From IMG/VR virus record IMGVR_UViG_3300032268_000986, positions 1 through 46,258 of that record: 46,258 bases of DNA; one strand, written 5' to 3'. Position numbers and translations under genes: made by a program. Below, in pieces: positions 1-6,783 of the stretch. Positions within the stretch are counted from its first letter, which is position 1. The number at the start of each line of letters is the position of its first letter. The notes beneath the pieces were generated by a model, which searched no databases, had not been told where the DNA came from, and saw only the letters and a list, made by a program, of their open reading frames with translations. The DNA comes from a virus.

Positions 1-126
1 GGGTGCTGCTCCGCCACTGGGTGCTGCTCCGCCACTGGGTGCTGCTCCGCCACTGGGTGCTGCTCCGCCACTGGGTGCTGCTCCGCCACTGGGTGCTGCT
101 CCGCCACTGGGTGCTGCTCCGCCTCC
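1..126. repeat. 18-bp tandem repeat encoding SGGAAP
   Basis: Seven head-to-tail copies of GGGTGCTGCTCCGCCACT start at 1, 19, 37, 55, 73, 91 and 109. The first six are identical and the last diverges in its final bases. The period is a multiple of three, so on the minus strand it encodes a flexible SGGAAP tail in the tape-measure-like protein. The window begins inside the array, so the true copy number is unknown. Confidence 0.95.
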
Positions 127-2493
127 AGCAGGTCTTGGTGCGGACGGAGCTGGTCTTGGCTGATTTTTTTCAATTCTTTCTTTAAGAACTTTGGCTTCTT
201 TTTCAAGTTCTTCGGTGCGTTTGGTTATTGTTTCGTTGACTCTCTTTAGAGACTCAATAGTGGCCTTGTCCCTAGTCTTGTCAAGTTTGGACAACTGATC
301 AGTGTTGGCTTTGAGATTTTCTCGCTGTCTGTTCAGCTGCTCATTTACTTTGTCTAATGCAGCCGTGTCTTTTTCTCGTTCTCGACGCTGATTATTTGCC
401 TCAAGGGCTGCTTGAGCGTTTGGACGTTCTCCGCCCATGCCTGCCCGAGACTGCGCTATCAAACTTTGTCTAGTTGCTTTGTCTTCGGCTGTTTTTGCTT
501 CGGCATCTTTTTTCTTAGCTTCTGCTGCCGCCGCTTCTCGTTGTGCCACAGCTACCTTGGCCGCTTCGGCTACCCGACCTTGTTCGGCCACAATGTCTTG
601 CAGACGACGTTGTTCTGCCATGGCCTCTGACAGTCTCAGGCGTGCTCTTTCGGCATCTTCCTGGGCTTTTTTACGTTCTTGTTCAGTGCCGGCTGAGTCA
701 ACCTTGGATGTGGCTGCACGTTCCTGTCTTTGCAGGCGTTGCACAGTTTGGTCAACACCAGCTGACCCGCCAACGCCTTGCAATTGATTCTTGGCTGCGT
801 CAGCTTTGCTTTGAGACTCTTTTAGTGCTTTGCGTTCGGCCTCCAGTGCTGCTTCAGCAGCTCTTTTAGCTTCTGCTGCGGCTGCACGTTCTGCGGCTGC
901 ACGTTCAGCTTCTTTCTTGGCTGCTGCTTCAGCGTCTGCTAGTTTTTGTTCTTGTTCAGTTTTCTCACGTGGTCCTATTCCCATGAATGACAACACTCGA
1001 CCCCAGAATCCCTTGGATTCATCTTTCACGCGGATCAATCCGTCGGCTGCTAAGTTGGCTTCCCTGGCCAACCTGGCCAACACGCCAGACGCTGCTTCGG
1101 ACGCTTGAGCTGCTGCCCTCATGCCTTTACGCAGTAATTCTTGCTCTTCCAGCATGGCATCTTGCTGGTTGACTATGGTCTGACTCTGTGCCCTAAGTGT
1201 TTCATCAGTTCCAAGCATTTGCTTGGCAGTTTCTTCACGAGCCTTGGCCATGCCAGCTGCAAATTTTCCATCCTTGAGCTCTTGTGCCTTGCGTTGTTCA
1301 GCATACGATCCAAATGTTTTGTCGTAGGCACCGGCTGCTGCCAAGGGCTGCATGTTCTTGTTGAAGGCAGCAACGTTGTTGTAAATGCTCTGTTGCGCAC
1401 GATCTATTTCCCCAGGAGCTTTTATTAACCCTTGCTTGACCATGTCAAACTGCTTGAGTGCATCACCTTGAGTTGCCAACAGCACTTGTCTTGCTTCTTC
1501 AGTGTTGGCAAAGCCTGACGCCAAATCAGTCATACCTTTCTGGAACTGCGGTCCCAGCTGGCCCGATGCTTGCACCATCACACGCAGATTTTCAGCTTCT
1601 TTAGTGCGTCCTTCGGCCACCAGCTGATCCAAGGTGGCAGCAAAACGCTGATTGCGCATGGCTTCTTCCATGGCTTTTTCTTGTTCTTTGCGCGAAATGC
1701 CAGTGACCTTGGTCAGTGCATCCTGCTCCATGATATACTTGCGGGCAGCTTCGGCTGTGGCTGCAAAGCCTTGTTCTTGCACACGAATAGCATTGCCCAA
1801 GCGAGTTTGCAACTTAATGTAACCCATGACAGCTTCGTTTTGCTGTTCGGCGTTGAGTCCCAGTCGCTCAAATTCAGCCCGCATGGGCTTCATGGTCTGA
1901 CGTAGATTTGCAAAGTCTGCTGACCCTTCAAACACTGTTCGGCCAAACAGGGCTAGATCTTGTGAACTTTCATTTACTAGACCTAGATACTTGTCCAGGT
2001 CTTGGAATCCAATGCCCAGCTTGTAGATGTCCTCGCCCAGTTGAGTGGTACCACCAGCTGCAACTGCACCAGATTTGGCTAGATCTTGAAAGCCTTTGTA
2101 CAGGGCATCGCCCTGTATGTTGACTTGTTTGAGTGCTTCGGCAGCAAATCCAATGGCCTTGCCTAGAGCCATGAGTGCTACTTTTACTGCAACACCACCG
2201 GGTATAATGGCCATGAGCATGGTGGTGGCCGACTGTGCAGCCCCGGCCATGCTGTCAATGCTGCTGTTGAACGCTGAGGCACCCTTTTGACCGTCGTACA
2301 TGGCCTTGGCCATTTTGCCAGCTGCATCCACCACTTGTGTGGGCGCCTTGCGCATGGCAGCCGAGAATCCTTCCACTCCCACAGTGGCATCTCGCAGGGC
2401 ATCGGCTGTGCTGCCGCTGAGACGCCCAAATCTTTCTAGTTCGTAGTTTACTTGTTCTGTTATCTCTGCCAGGCGGGGATTTTGATCTGCCAT
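1..2493 (-). CDS. Tape-measure-like tail protein (3' end cut by window)
   Basis: The frame is open from an ATG at 2493 to the window edge, 831 codons with no stop, so the C-terminus is missing. The N-terminal 100 residues hold a glycine/alanine-rich hydrophobic stretch (around LMAIIPGGVAVKVALMALG) that could cross a membrane. Residues from about 440 to 790 are Ala/Glu/Lys/Arg-rich and strongly predicted coiled coil (runs such as AERAAAEAKRAAEAALEAER). The end is a proline/glycine tail of SGGAAP repeats. This layout (hydrophobic segment plus long coiled coil) and the position next to the gp26/gp51 chaperone-type genes fit a tail tape measure or a related internal tail protein. T4 gp29 would be the positional counterpart, but I see no clear residue-level match. 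It is the only tail gene here on the minus strand, and a consensus late promoter lies 25 bases upstream. Confidence 0.7.
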   Translation of the reverse strand, partial: MADQNPRLAEITEQVNYELERFGRLSGSTADALRDATVGVEGFSAAMRKAPTQVVDAAGKMAKAMYDGQKGASAFNSSIDSMAGAAQSATTMLMAIIPGGVAVKVALMALGKAIGFAAEALKQVNIQGDALYKGFQDLAKSGAVAAGGTTQLGEDIYKLGIGFQDLDKYLGLVNESSQDLALFGRTVFEGSADFANLRQTMKPMRAEFERLGLNAEQQNEAVMGYIKLQTRLGNAIRVQEQGFAATAEAARKYIMEQDALTKVTGISRKEQEKAMEEAMRNQRFAATLDQLVAEGRTKEAENLRVMVQASGQLGPQFQKGMTDLASGFANTEEARQVLLATQGDALKQFDMVKQGLIKAPGEIDRAQQSIYNNVAAFNKNMQPLAAAGAYDKTFGSYAEQRKAQELKDGKFAAGMAKAREETAKQMLGTDETLRAQSQTIVNQQDAMLEEQELLRKGMRAAAQASEAASGVLARLAREANLAADGLIRVKDESKGFWGRVLSFMGIGPREKTEQEQKLADAEAAAKKEAERAAAERAAAAEAKRAAEAALEAERKALKESQSKADAAKNQLQGVGGSAGVDQTVQRLQRQERAATSKVDSAGTEQERKKAQEDAERARLRLSEAMAEQRRLQDIVAEQGRVAEAAKVAVAQREAAAAEAKKKDAEAKTAEDKATRQSLIAQSRAGMGGERPNAQAALEANNQRREREKDTAALDKVNEQLNRQRENLKANTDQLSKLDKTRDKATIESLKRVNETITKRTEELEKEAKVLKERIEKNQPRPAPSAPRPAGGGAAPSGGAAPSGGAAPSGGAAPSGGAAPSGGAAPSGGAAP

Positions 2494-2504
2494 GTTTTTG
2501 TACC

Positions 2505-2512
2505 TATAAGTA
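2505..2512 (+). promoter_or_regulatory. T4-type late promoter, one mismatch (TATAAGTA)
   Basis: TATAAGTA differs from the T4 late consensus TATAAATA at one base and lies 21 bases upstream of the gp26 ATG at 2534. A ribosome site AGGTGA follows just before the start. It is almost back-to-back with the minus-strand late promoter at 2518-2525. Confidence 0.55.
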
Positions 2513-2517
2513 GAGTA

Positions 2518-2525
2518 TATTTATA
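2518..2525 (-). promoter_or_regulatory. T4-type late promoter, exact consensus (TATAAATA)
   Basis: The plus strand reads TATTTATA, so the minus strand carries an exact TATAAATA. The tape-measure-like gene starts 25 bases downstream at 2493. A gp55-type sigma factor, which reads this motif in T4, is encoded at 13738-14637. Confidence 0.7.
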
Positions 2526-2533
2526 GGTGATCT

Positions 2534-3376
2534 ATGACCCCAAATGCTAACCCTTTGAACCAGTATTTTCGACAACCTGCAATTCACTTGCGTCTGCCAT
2601 CTGCTGGCAAATTCTGGCCTGATGAAGCTATTAGACGCACTGCCACCAATGAACTGCCCATTTACCCCATGACTGCCATAGACGAAATTACCTATCGCAC
2701 ACCGGATGCACTGTTCAATGGTCAGGCCGTGGTTTCAGTTATTCAAAGCTGTTGTCCAGCAATTCAGGATGCCTGGCAAACTCCGTCAGTGGACATCAAC
2801 TCACTGCTGGTGGCCATTCGCTTGGCCAGCTATGGCCATGACATGGAGATCAACACCACTTGCCCAGCCTGCTCCAACGAAGACGAGTACACCCTGGATC
2901 TGCGCACTGTGTTGGACCAACAGGTTTGTCCCGACTATGATCAGAACTTGCAAATGGGTGACTTGGAAATTGTGTTCAAGCCCATGACCTACCAAGAGCA
3001 GAACAAGACCAATGCCCTGCAATTTGAAGAACAGCGCATACTGAACATGTTGCCCAACTCAGATATTGATCCTGAAGTCAAGCTCAACAAACTCAACGAA
3101 GTGCTGCGCAAGATCACTGAAGTCACCGTGGATGCACTCACCTACAACATTCAAACTGTGCGCACACCCACTGCCATTGTGTCTGAGCCTGAACACATTC
3201 GAGAATTCTTGCTGAACTGTGATCGACGAATGTTCAATGCTGTGCGAGATCGTGTGATCGAACTGCGTGAATTCTCGGAACTCAAGCCTGTGGCAATAAA
3301 ATGCAACAACTGTGAAAACCAGTATCAACAACCACTTACCTTGGACATGGCAAGTTTTTTCGAGCACGCCTCCTGA
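2534..3376 (+). CDS. 26: T4 gp26-like baseplate hub / tail assembly protein
   Basis: This 280-residue protein resembles the T4 baseplate family that includes gp26. The N-terminal third has the typical LPIYPMTAIDEI stretch (around residues 40-52), followed by a helical segment. A zinc-ribbon-like pair, CPAC near residue 111 and CNNC near residue 257, could bind metal. gp26 is needed for hub assembly in T4 and is probably an assembly factor rather than a mature part. The start has AGGTGA a few bases upstream and a late-type promoter before it. The last codons contain a perfect -1 slippery heptamer (3355-3361), so some ribosomes should continue into the gp51-like frame and make a product of about 352 residues. 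This resembles the frameshifted tail chaperones of other phages, and the tape-measure-like gene lies next door. Confidence 0.75.
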   Translation: MTPNANPLNQYFRQPAIHLRLPSAGKFWPDEAIRRTATNELPIYPMTAIDEITYRTPDALFNGQAVVSVIQSCCPAIQDAWQTPSVDINSLLVAIRLASYGHDMEINTTCPACSNEDEYTLDLRTVLDQQVCPDYDQNLQMGDLEIVFKPMTYQEQNKTNALQFEEQRILNMLPNSDIDPEVKLNKLNEVLRKITEVTVDALTYNIQTVRTPTAIVSEPEHIREFLLNCDRRMFNAVRDRVIELREFSELKPVAIKCNNCENQYQQPLTLDMASFFEHAS

Positions 3377-3391
3377 TTCTAAAACCGGAGG
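3355..3391 (+). promoter_or_regulatory. Probable -1 ribosomal frameshift signal
   Basis: The gp26 frame reads AGT TTT TTC, giving the canonical heptamer T TTT TTC at 3355-3361. Seven bases later, CCTCC (3369-3373) can pair with GGAGG (3387-3391) around a 13-base loop that contains the gp26 stop codon. A -1 slip enters a frame that stays open to 3591 and encodes the gp51-like protein. Slippery site, spacer length and stem together match known -1 frameshift signals. Use in vivo is inferred. Confidence 0.7.
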
Positions 3392-3591
3392 ACATTTCCA
3401 GCTGGATTGAAGGCATGGAAAAAGAGGCCGATAGCATACGTCGGGAGGCGCTGAAACAATCATGGTACATGCGTGGTGGTCTCAGTTATGAACAAGCACT
3501 AAATCTCAGCTACAACGAACGCCTCATGATCAATGAACTCATCAAGGAAAACCTTGATACTACTAAAAAATCAGGCCTGCCTTTCTTCTAA
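3361..3591 (+). CDS. 51: gp51-like hub assembly protein, probably made as a -1 frameshift extension of gp26
   Basis: The frame is open from the slippery site to the TAA at 3589-3591 and adds 76 residues to gp26. The only in-frame ATG is at 3415, which would give a 58-residue protein, but it has no well-spaced ribosome site and would discard the plausible coding stretch RARLLILKPEDISSWIEG. The C-terminal part (WYMRGGLSYEQALNLS, then ER..I..LI.EN...TKKSGLPFF) looks like the small gp51 hub-assembly proteins of aquatic T4-like phages. I recognise that family by pattern only. Its stop overlaps the ATG of the next gene at 3591. It could still be translated separately from 3415. Confidence 0.6.
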   Translation, partial: RARLLILKPEDISSWIEGMEKEADSIRREALKQSWYMRGGLSYEQALNLSYNERLMINELIKENLDTTKKSGLPFF

Positions 3592-4094
3592 TGGACCTAG
3601 CTCAAGTCACCGCAGATATTGAACAGTGGATCACAGGATTCCTGGAAGTACCGCATCCAGCCCTGGGCGGATTCTCTCCTTGTCCCTATGCACGGGCCGC
3701 AAGAATAAAACGCAGTTTTGAAATATATCTTGGCAGTGATCCCTATTTTGATCTCAAGAATCGAGCACGTTGGGGCATGGGCAATTTAGAAGTTATCATT
3801 TATGTGTATGATCCCCAGGAGTGGAGTCATGACCTGTTTAGTTCCAGCATTGAATCAGCCAACCGTGAACACCTGGTGCGCCGTGACATGCTGGCTCTGG
3901 AAGACCATCCCACAGATGTGGAAATGGTCAACGGGGTATGCATGAATCAAGGCACCTATGCGCTGGCCCTGGTGCAGAGTCTCAGTGACCTTGACACCAA
4001 GGCTCGACTCATGGCCAGCCGGGGATTCTATCATGACTGGCCGGAAGAATATCTAACTGGCCTGTTTCGGCACAGACAGGATCCCAGAACATGA
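3591..4094 (+). CDS. Conserved hypothetical protein, 167 aa
   Basis: I do not recognise a named family. The protein is soluble and mixed alpha/beta, with a striking HPALGGFSPCPYARAAR segment near residues 22-38, where Cys-Pro and Arg residues could form a functional site, and a W-P-x-x-Y-L segment near the C-terminus. The ATG overlaps the stop of the gp51-like frame and has no clear ribosome site, so translation is probably coupled. The 3' end overlaps the next gene by four bases (ATGA). It belongs to a three-gene accessory run after the hub genes and has no recognisable structural role. Confidence 0.7.
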   Translation: MDLAQVTADIEQWITGFLEVPHPALGGFSPCPYARAARIKRSFEIYLGSDPYFDLKNRARWGMGNLEVIIYVYDPQEWSHDLFSSSIESANREHLVRRDMLALEDHPTDVEMVNGVCMNQGTYALALVQSLSDLDTKARLMASRGFYHDWPEEYLTGLFRHRQDPRT

Positions 4095-4525
4095 CATACC
4101 AGTTTGCCAGAATTGATCTTGCCAAGACCAATTACGAAATAAAAGTCAAGTGGGAATACTTACGTGACCCAGACATTCCTCAGTTGAACAGCATCTACCG
4201 AGACTACTGCAAGTACAAGCATTTTGCCAGTGTCATGCCCATGTTTGACAGTCGTTACACTGACCCCATGACCGATGTCATAGGATATTACGATGCAGAT
4301 CGTCTGGTGGCATTTTCACTGATTCGACGCTACGATGACAAGCATGCTCTGTGCGACCAGTTTGCATGGAACTACAACAATCCACGACTGCGTTTGGGGA
4401 TTGAAACAATGAAAGCCGAGTGTGCTATCTACAAGGCACGGGGATTTGAATATCTGTATCTTGAACAAGCACACTTATACAAAGCCAGCATGGATGGCTT
4501 TGAAATACTAGGACCACTGGAGTAA
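4091..4525 (+). CDS. GNAT / arginyltransferase-C-like protein
   Basis: This 144-residue protein shows the pattern of the C-terminal half of arginyl-tRNA-protein transferases and GNAT acyltransferases. A strand that carries the substrate-side residues (DRLVAFSLIRRY) is followed by a helix led by RLGIETMKAE and then the strand FEYLYLEQ. That part of the fold transfers an aminoacyl or acyl group to a protein. No full-length transferase domain is present, so activity is uncertain. AGGA lies eight bases before the ATG, which overlaps the preceding gene by four bases. The next gene starts three bases after the stop. Confidence 0.55.
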   Translation: MTYQFARIDLAKTNYEIKVKWEYLRDPDIPQLNSIYRDYCKYKHFASVMPMFDSRYTDPMTDVIGYYDADRLVAFSLIRRYDDKHALCDQFAWNYNNPRLRLGIETMKAECAIYKARGFEYLYLEQAHLYKASMDGFEILGPLE

Positions 4526-4527
4526 TC

Positions 4528-4860
4528 ATGGATTTATACACAATTTGGGCAGACAAAGAAGGTGACATCTCAGACCTTGACTGGGTAAACGGAATGAAGA
4601 GTTTTTTTGATCACTTGGTATCCGAAGACCGCATGGTATCATACCGAATCACACGCTGCAAGATGGGATTTCGTAGCATAGCAGACATGCCGGAATGGAT
4701 GATACTCATGGAGTTTCGTGACATGGGACAAATGGATTCAGCATTTCGACGAGTAGCACCACTGGAAGGTGAACTGGAAGACAAACACCGATCATTCAAT
4801 CAGTTTGTGTCAGGCACAATTCAACATGCCTTGTTTAGAGATTGGCCAGATCAATTCTAA
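4528..4860 (+). CDS. DUF6614-like small protein
   Basis: This 110-residue protein matches, by memory of the pattern, a family of about 110 residues annotated DUF6614: a first strand (YTIWADKEG), a helix with FFDHL, the YRITRCKMGF strand, a strand ending MEFRDM, then a helix with DSAFRRVAP and the end ALFRDWPD. The arrangement suggests a ferredoxin-like (dimeric alpha/beta barrel) fold. Its function is unknown. GGAG sits five bases before the ATG. It is the last gene of the plus-strand unit that starts with gp26, and the terminator at 5118-5141 is the next likely stop. Confidence 0.6.
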   Translation: MDLYTIWADKEGDISDLDWVNGMKSFFDHLVSEDRMVSYRITRCKMGFRSIADMPEWMILMEFRDMGQMDSAFRRVAPLEGELEDKHRSFNQFVSGTIQHALFRDWPDQF

Positions 4861-5320
4861 CACACTATCTAGATCTACTTCGTAGATCTATTGACTTCGC
4901 TTTGCTCGTCAATTACTTCTTCGAAGCAAAGCGAGAACTCAGTTATCATCTAGATTAAGCGGTCACACTTTGCCCGCACAGGGCAAAGATTGGCATCATC
5001 TGAGTAGCACAGCCACATAGCGTTACAACATTACAGAGGCGGTTGTCCGGTACCTCGAGTTGCGTCTTTATCACAACGGCAATTTGCACAACATACGCTA
5101 ACACATCGTACAAACCTGCTGCCCCACGGCAGCGTCTTTTTAGCTTTTAAGATTCTGTTCAAACAATCAAATCGCAGCATTTAGATAGCGATCGTCGTCC
5201 TGTCAAGGATAGTGATTGAGTACTTTTTGCAGCAAAAGATTTACCATCCCTGAGATCCGAGATCCAGGTTTAGGGCACACGAAGTTGACCTGTGCCAGTC
5301 GTAACTGCTTGATTAACTGC
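4861..5320. other. Gene-free stretch with strong hairpins between convergent units
   Basis: I see no convincing gene or tRNA here. Four stem-loops stand out: 4870-4890 (nine pairs, TTC loop), 4897-4934 (CGCTTTGCT with AGCAAAGCG), 4968-4988 (CTTTGCCC with GGGCAAAG, five-base loop) and 5274-5296 (GGCACA with TGTGCC). A rho-independent terminator lies at 5118-5141. The first three fall within 120 bases on the plus-strand transcript, so the region could be a structured RNA or a long 3' tail. Confidence 0.6.
5118..5141 (+). terminator. Rho-independent terminator
   Basis: GCTGCC, a CCAC loop and GGCAGC are followed by GTCTTTTTA. It would end the plus-strand transcript of the gp26-DUF6614 unit. On the other strand the hairpin lacks a T-run, so it is one-directional. 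Confidence 0.75.
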
Positions 5321-5749
5321 CTAAATTTTGTTGATTATGTGACTGCCGTGTACACGAACTTGAATATGTCCGTTGTACCAGTCTCGTGATTCTAGCACTC
5401 TGCGTGAAAATTGTTCTCTTGCTTCGATATAGCTGCATTCTGATTTGGACTTGCAGTAATAAAGTATTTCTCGTTTGAAGTTGTCTTTGCCTTGTAGTTC
5501 CACATCCCGGGAGAGTTCTGGTGAGCTACCGTAGTAGTCGCGCCAATCACTATCCACCTTGGATCGAATCTTTTTCTTCTTCTTGCTGCCGTTTTTGAGT
5601 TTGACTGTGCGTTGAGATGTTTTAGAGAATTTTGCTAGTTTTTTGCCAATGTACATGCGACCTGTGGTGATGTTTGTGATTAGATACACAAAACCCACGC
5701 AGTCTTCGGGTAAAATATCAATTGCTTGATTGTTGTATAACCATGTCAT
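5321..5749 (-). CDS. GIY-YIG-like nuclease
   Basis: The N-terminal region has the GIY-YIG signature in relaxed form: GFVYLIT near residues 19-25 and MYIGKK near residues 32-37. A lysine-rich loop, then DWRDYYGSS and a REILYYC segment follow, as in phage GIY-YIG nucleases of the homing or Seg type. I chose the ATG at 5749 (protein MTWLYNNQAI..., 142 residues), which avoids overlap with the radical SAM gene. An upstream ATG at 5776 is also possible, and neither has a strong ribosome site. It is the last gene of the long minus-strand unit. A mobile homing role is plausible but not shown. Confidence 0.65.
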   Translation of the reverse strand: MTWLYNNQAIDILPEDCVGFVYLITNITTGRMYIGKKLAKFSKTSQRTVKLKNGSKKKKKIRSKVDSDWRDYYGSSPELSRDVELQGKDNFKREILYYCKSKSECSYIEAREQFSRRVLESRDWYNGHIQVRVHGSHIINKI

Positions 5750-5769
5750 AGAACATGTAGTTATCACTG

Positions 5770-6783
5770 CTACCACGAAGTTGCGTAATTTCTATCCACT
5801 ACCGAGCTTTTGCATTTTGTCTGACATTCCTGCCATTTAAATGTTTGAAACTCATTGGTCCAGTACGGATCTGCCAGTGCGTCTGTTAATGTTCTTGTGT
5901 TTAAATCAAAATTGTTTGAGATTTGCTGCCAGTCTGAATTGTGATTGTATCTGTTGGCCACCCAACAGCAGGGAAATAACCTGCCGCGAGCATCAATGTA
6001 CAATCCTTTGTTGCCTATTTTGCATAACGGAGTTACTCCGTTATGACTTGAAGTTTGATTGAATAGTTGTATGTTTGTGTTGGAAACAGGTTCTTCTGCT
6101 CCGTGTGCAGTAAATGCAGTTGTTTCACGTTCAAAACGATGTGTACTGCTGATATATTTCATGCTGGGTTGCAATGGATCGTCTACACCGTAAGATGGAT
6201 ACACACTGCCAAACTTGGTACTCTTGGTCAACTGAAAGCGATCAACACCCATTGACTGTGCAAACTCTTTCATGTGATCCAAGTGTTCTTCGTTGAACTT
6301 GAAAGCTATGGCAGCCCATACAATTTTGCAACGGCTTGATGCTCGTAGAGATGTCATGCCATTCACAATGCTATCATAGTCGCTGTTGACACGATACATG
6401 TTGTTGCTGGTGTTGTCATGCCCGTCTACACTAAAATGCACACTGTCATTGGAATCTAACACTGTTCCCAGTTCCGTCCACCAAGCGGTTTTCTTATGTG
6501 ACCCGTTGGTGACAACAACAATCTCTACAGGTCGGATGCTTTTGATGTGTTGGATAACCGGAATCAAGTCATGTGCATAGATGGGATCGCCATCGTCACC
6601 ACAGAATGTAATTTTTTCTACGTTGTCTTGTACAAATTCTGATGTGAAATTACGTTTGAAGAATTCCAAGTTCAGTTCTGTGTTGACCAGACTGTGGGGT
6701 ACTTCTTGTCGAGAACATCGGGGGCACCGCAAGGTACACTTGCTGGAAATCTCAATGTGAAAATGCCAAGTCGCTAGGGTCAT
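5770..6783 (-). CDS. Radical SAM protein with C-terminal cysteine cluster
   Basis: Residues 16-23 carry CTLRCPRC, the C-x3-C-x2-C motif that binds the 4Fe-4S cluster for S-adenosylmethionine cleavage. GDDGDP near residue 62 is at the usual glycine-rich SAM-binding position. The C-terminal third has further cysteines (CKIG, FPCC, CQTKC) as in SPASM or twitch domains that hold extra clusters. These enzymes often modify peptides or proteins, but no precursor peptide is visible nearby and the substrate is unknown. Its ATG overlaps the gp46 stop by four bases (6780-6783), so the two are translationally coupled. Confidence 0.85.
   Translation of the reverse strand: MTLATWHFHIEISSKCTLRCPRCSRQEVPHSLVNTELNLEFFKRNFTSEFVQDNVEKITFCGDDGDPIYAHDLIPVIQHIKSIRPVEIVVVTNGSHKKTAWWTELGTVLDSNDSVHFSVDGHDNTSNNMYRVNSDYDSIVNGMTSLRASSRCKIVWAAIAFKFNEEHLDHMKEFAQSMGVDRFQLTKSTKFGSVYPSYGVDDPLQPSMKYISSTHRFERETTAFTAHGAEEPVSNTNIQLFNQTSSHNGVTPLCKIGNKGLYIDARGRLFPCCWVANRYNHNSDWQQISNNFDLNTRTLTDALADPYWTNEFQTFKWQECQTKCKSSVVDRNYATSW

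Noticed and set aside
1-126. CRISPR-like array
   Set aside because: The 18-bp units are contiguous with no spacers and encode an in-frame peptide repeat.
437-1108. Plus-strand frames rich in Ala/Ser opposite the tape-measure-like gene
   Set aside because: They mirror the coiled-coil codons of the minus-strand gene, which is open for 831 codons with a promoter and start.
5208-5250. 14-codon minus-strand frame (MVNLLLQKV...) in the gap
   Set aside because: It is too short and has no convincing ribosome site, promoter or context.
4861-5320. tRNA or tmRNA gene in the large gap
   Set aside because: No cloverleaf, T-loop consensus or CCA-adjacent acceptor stem could be built.
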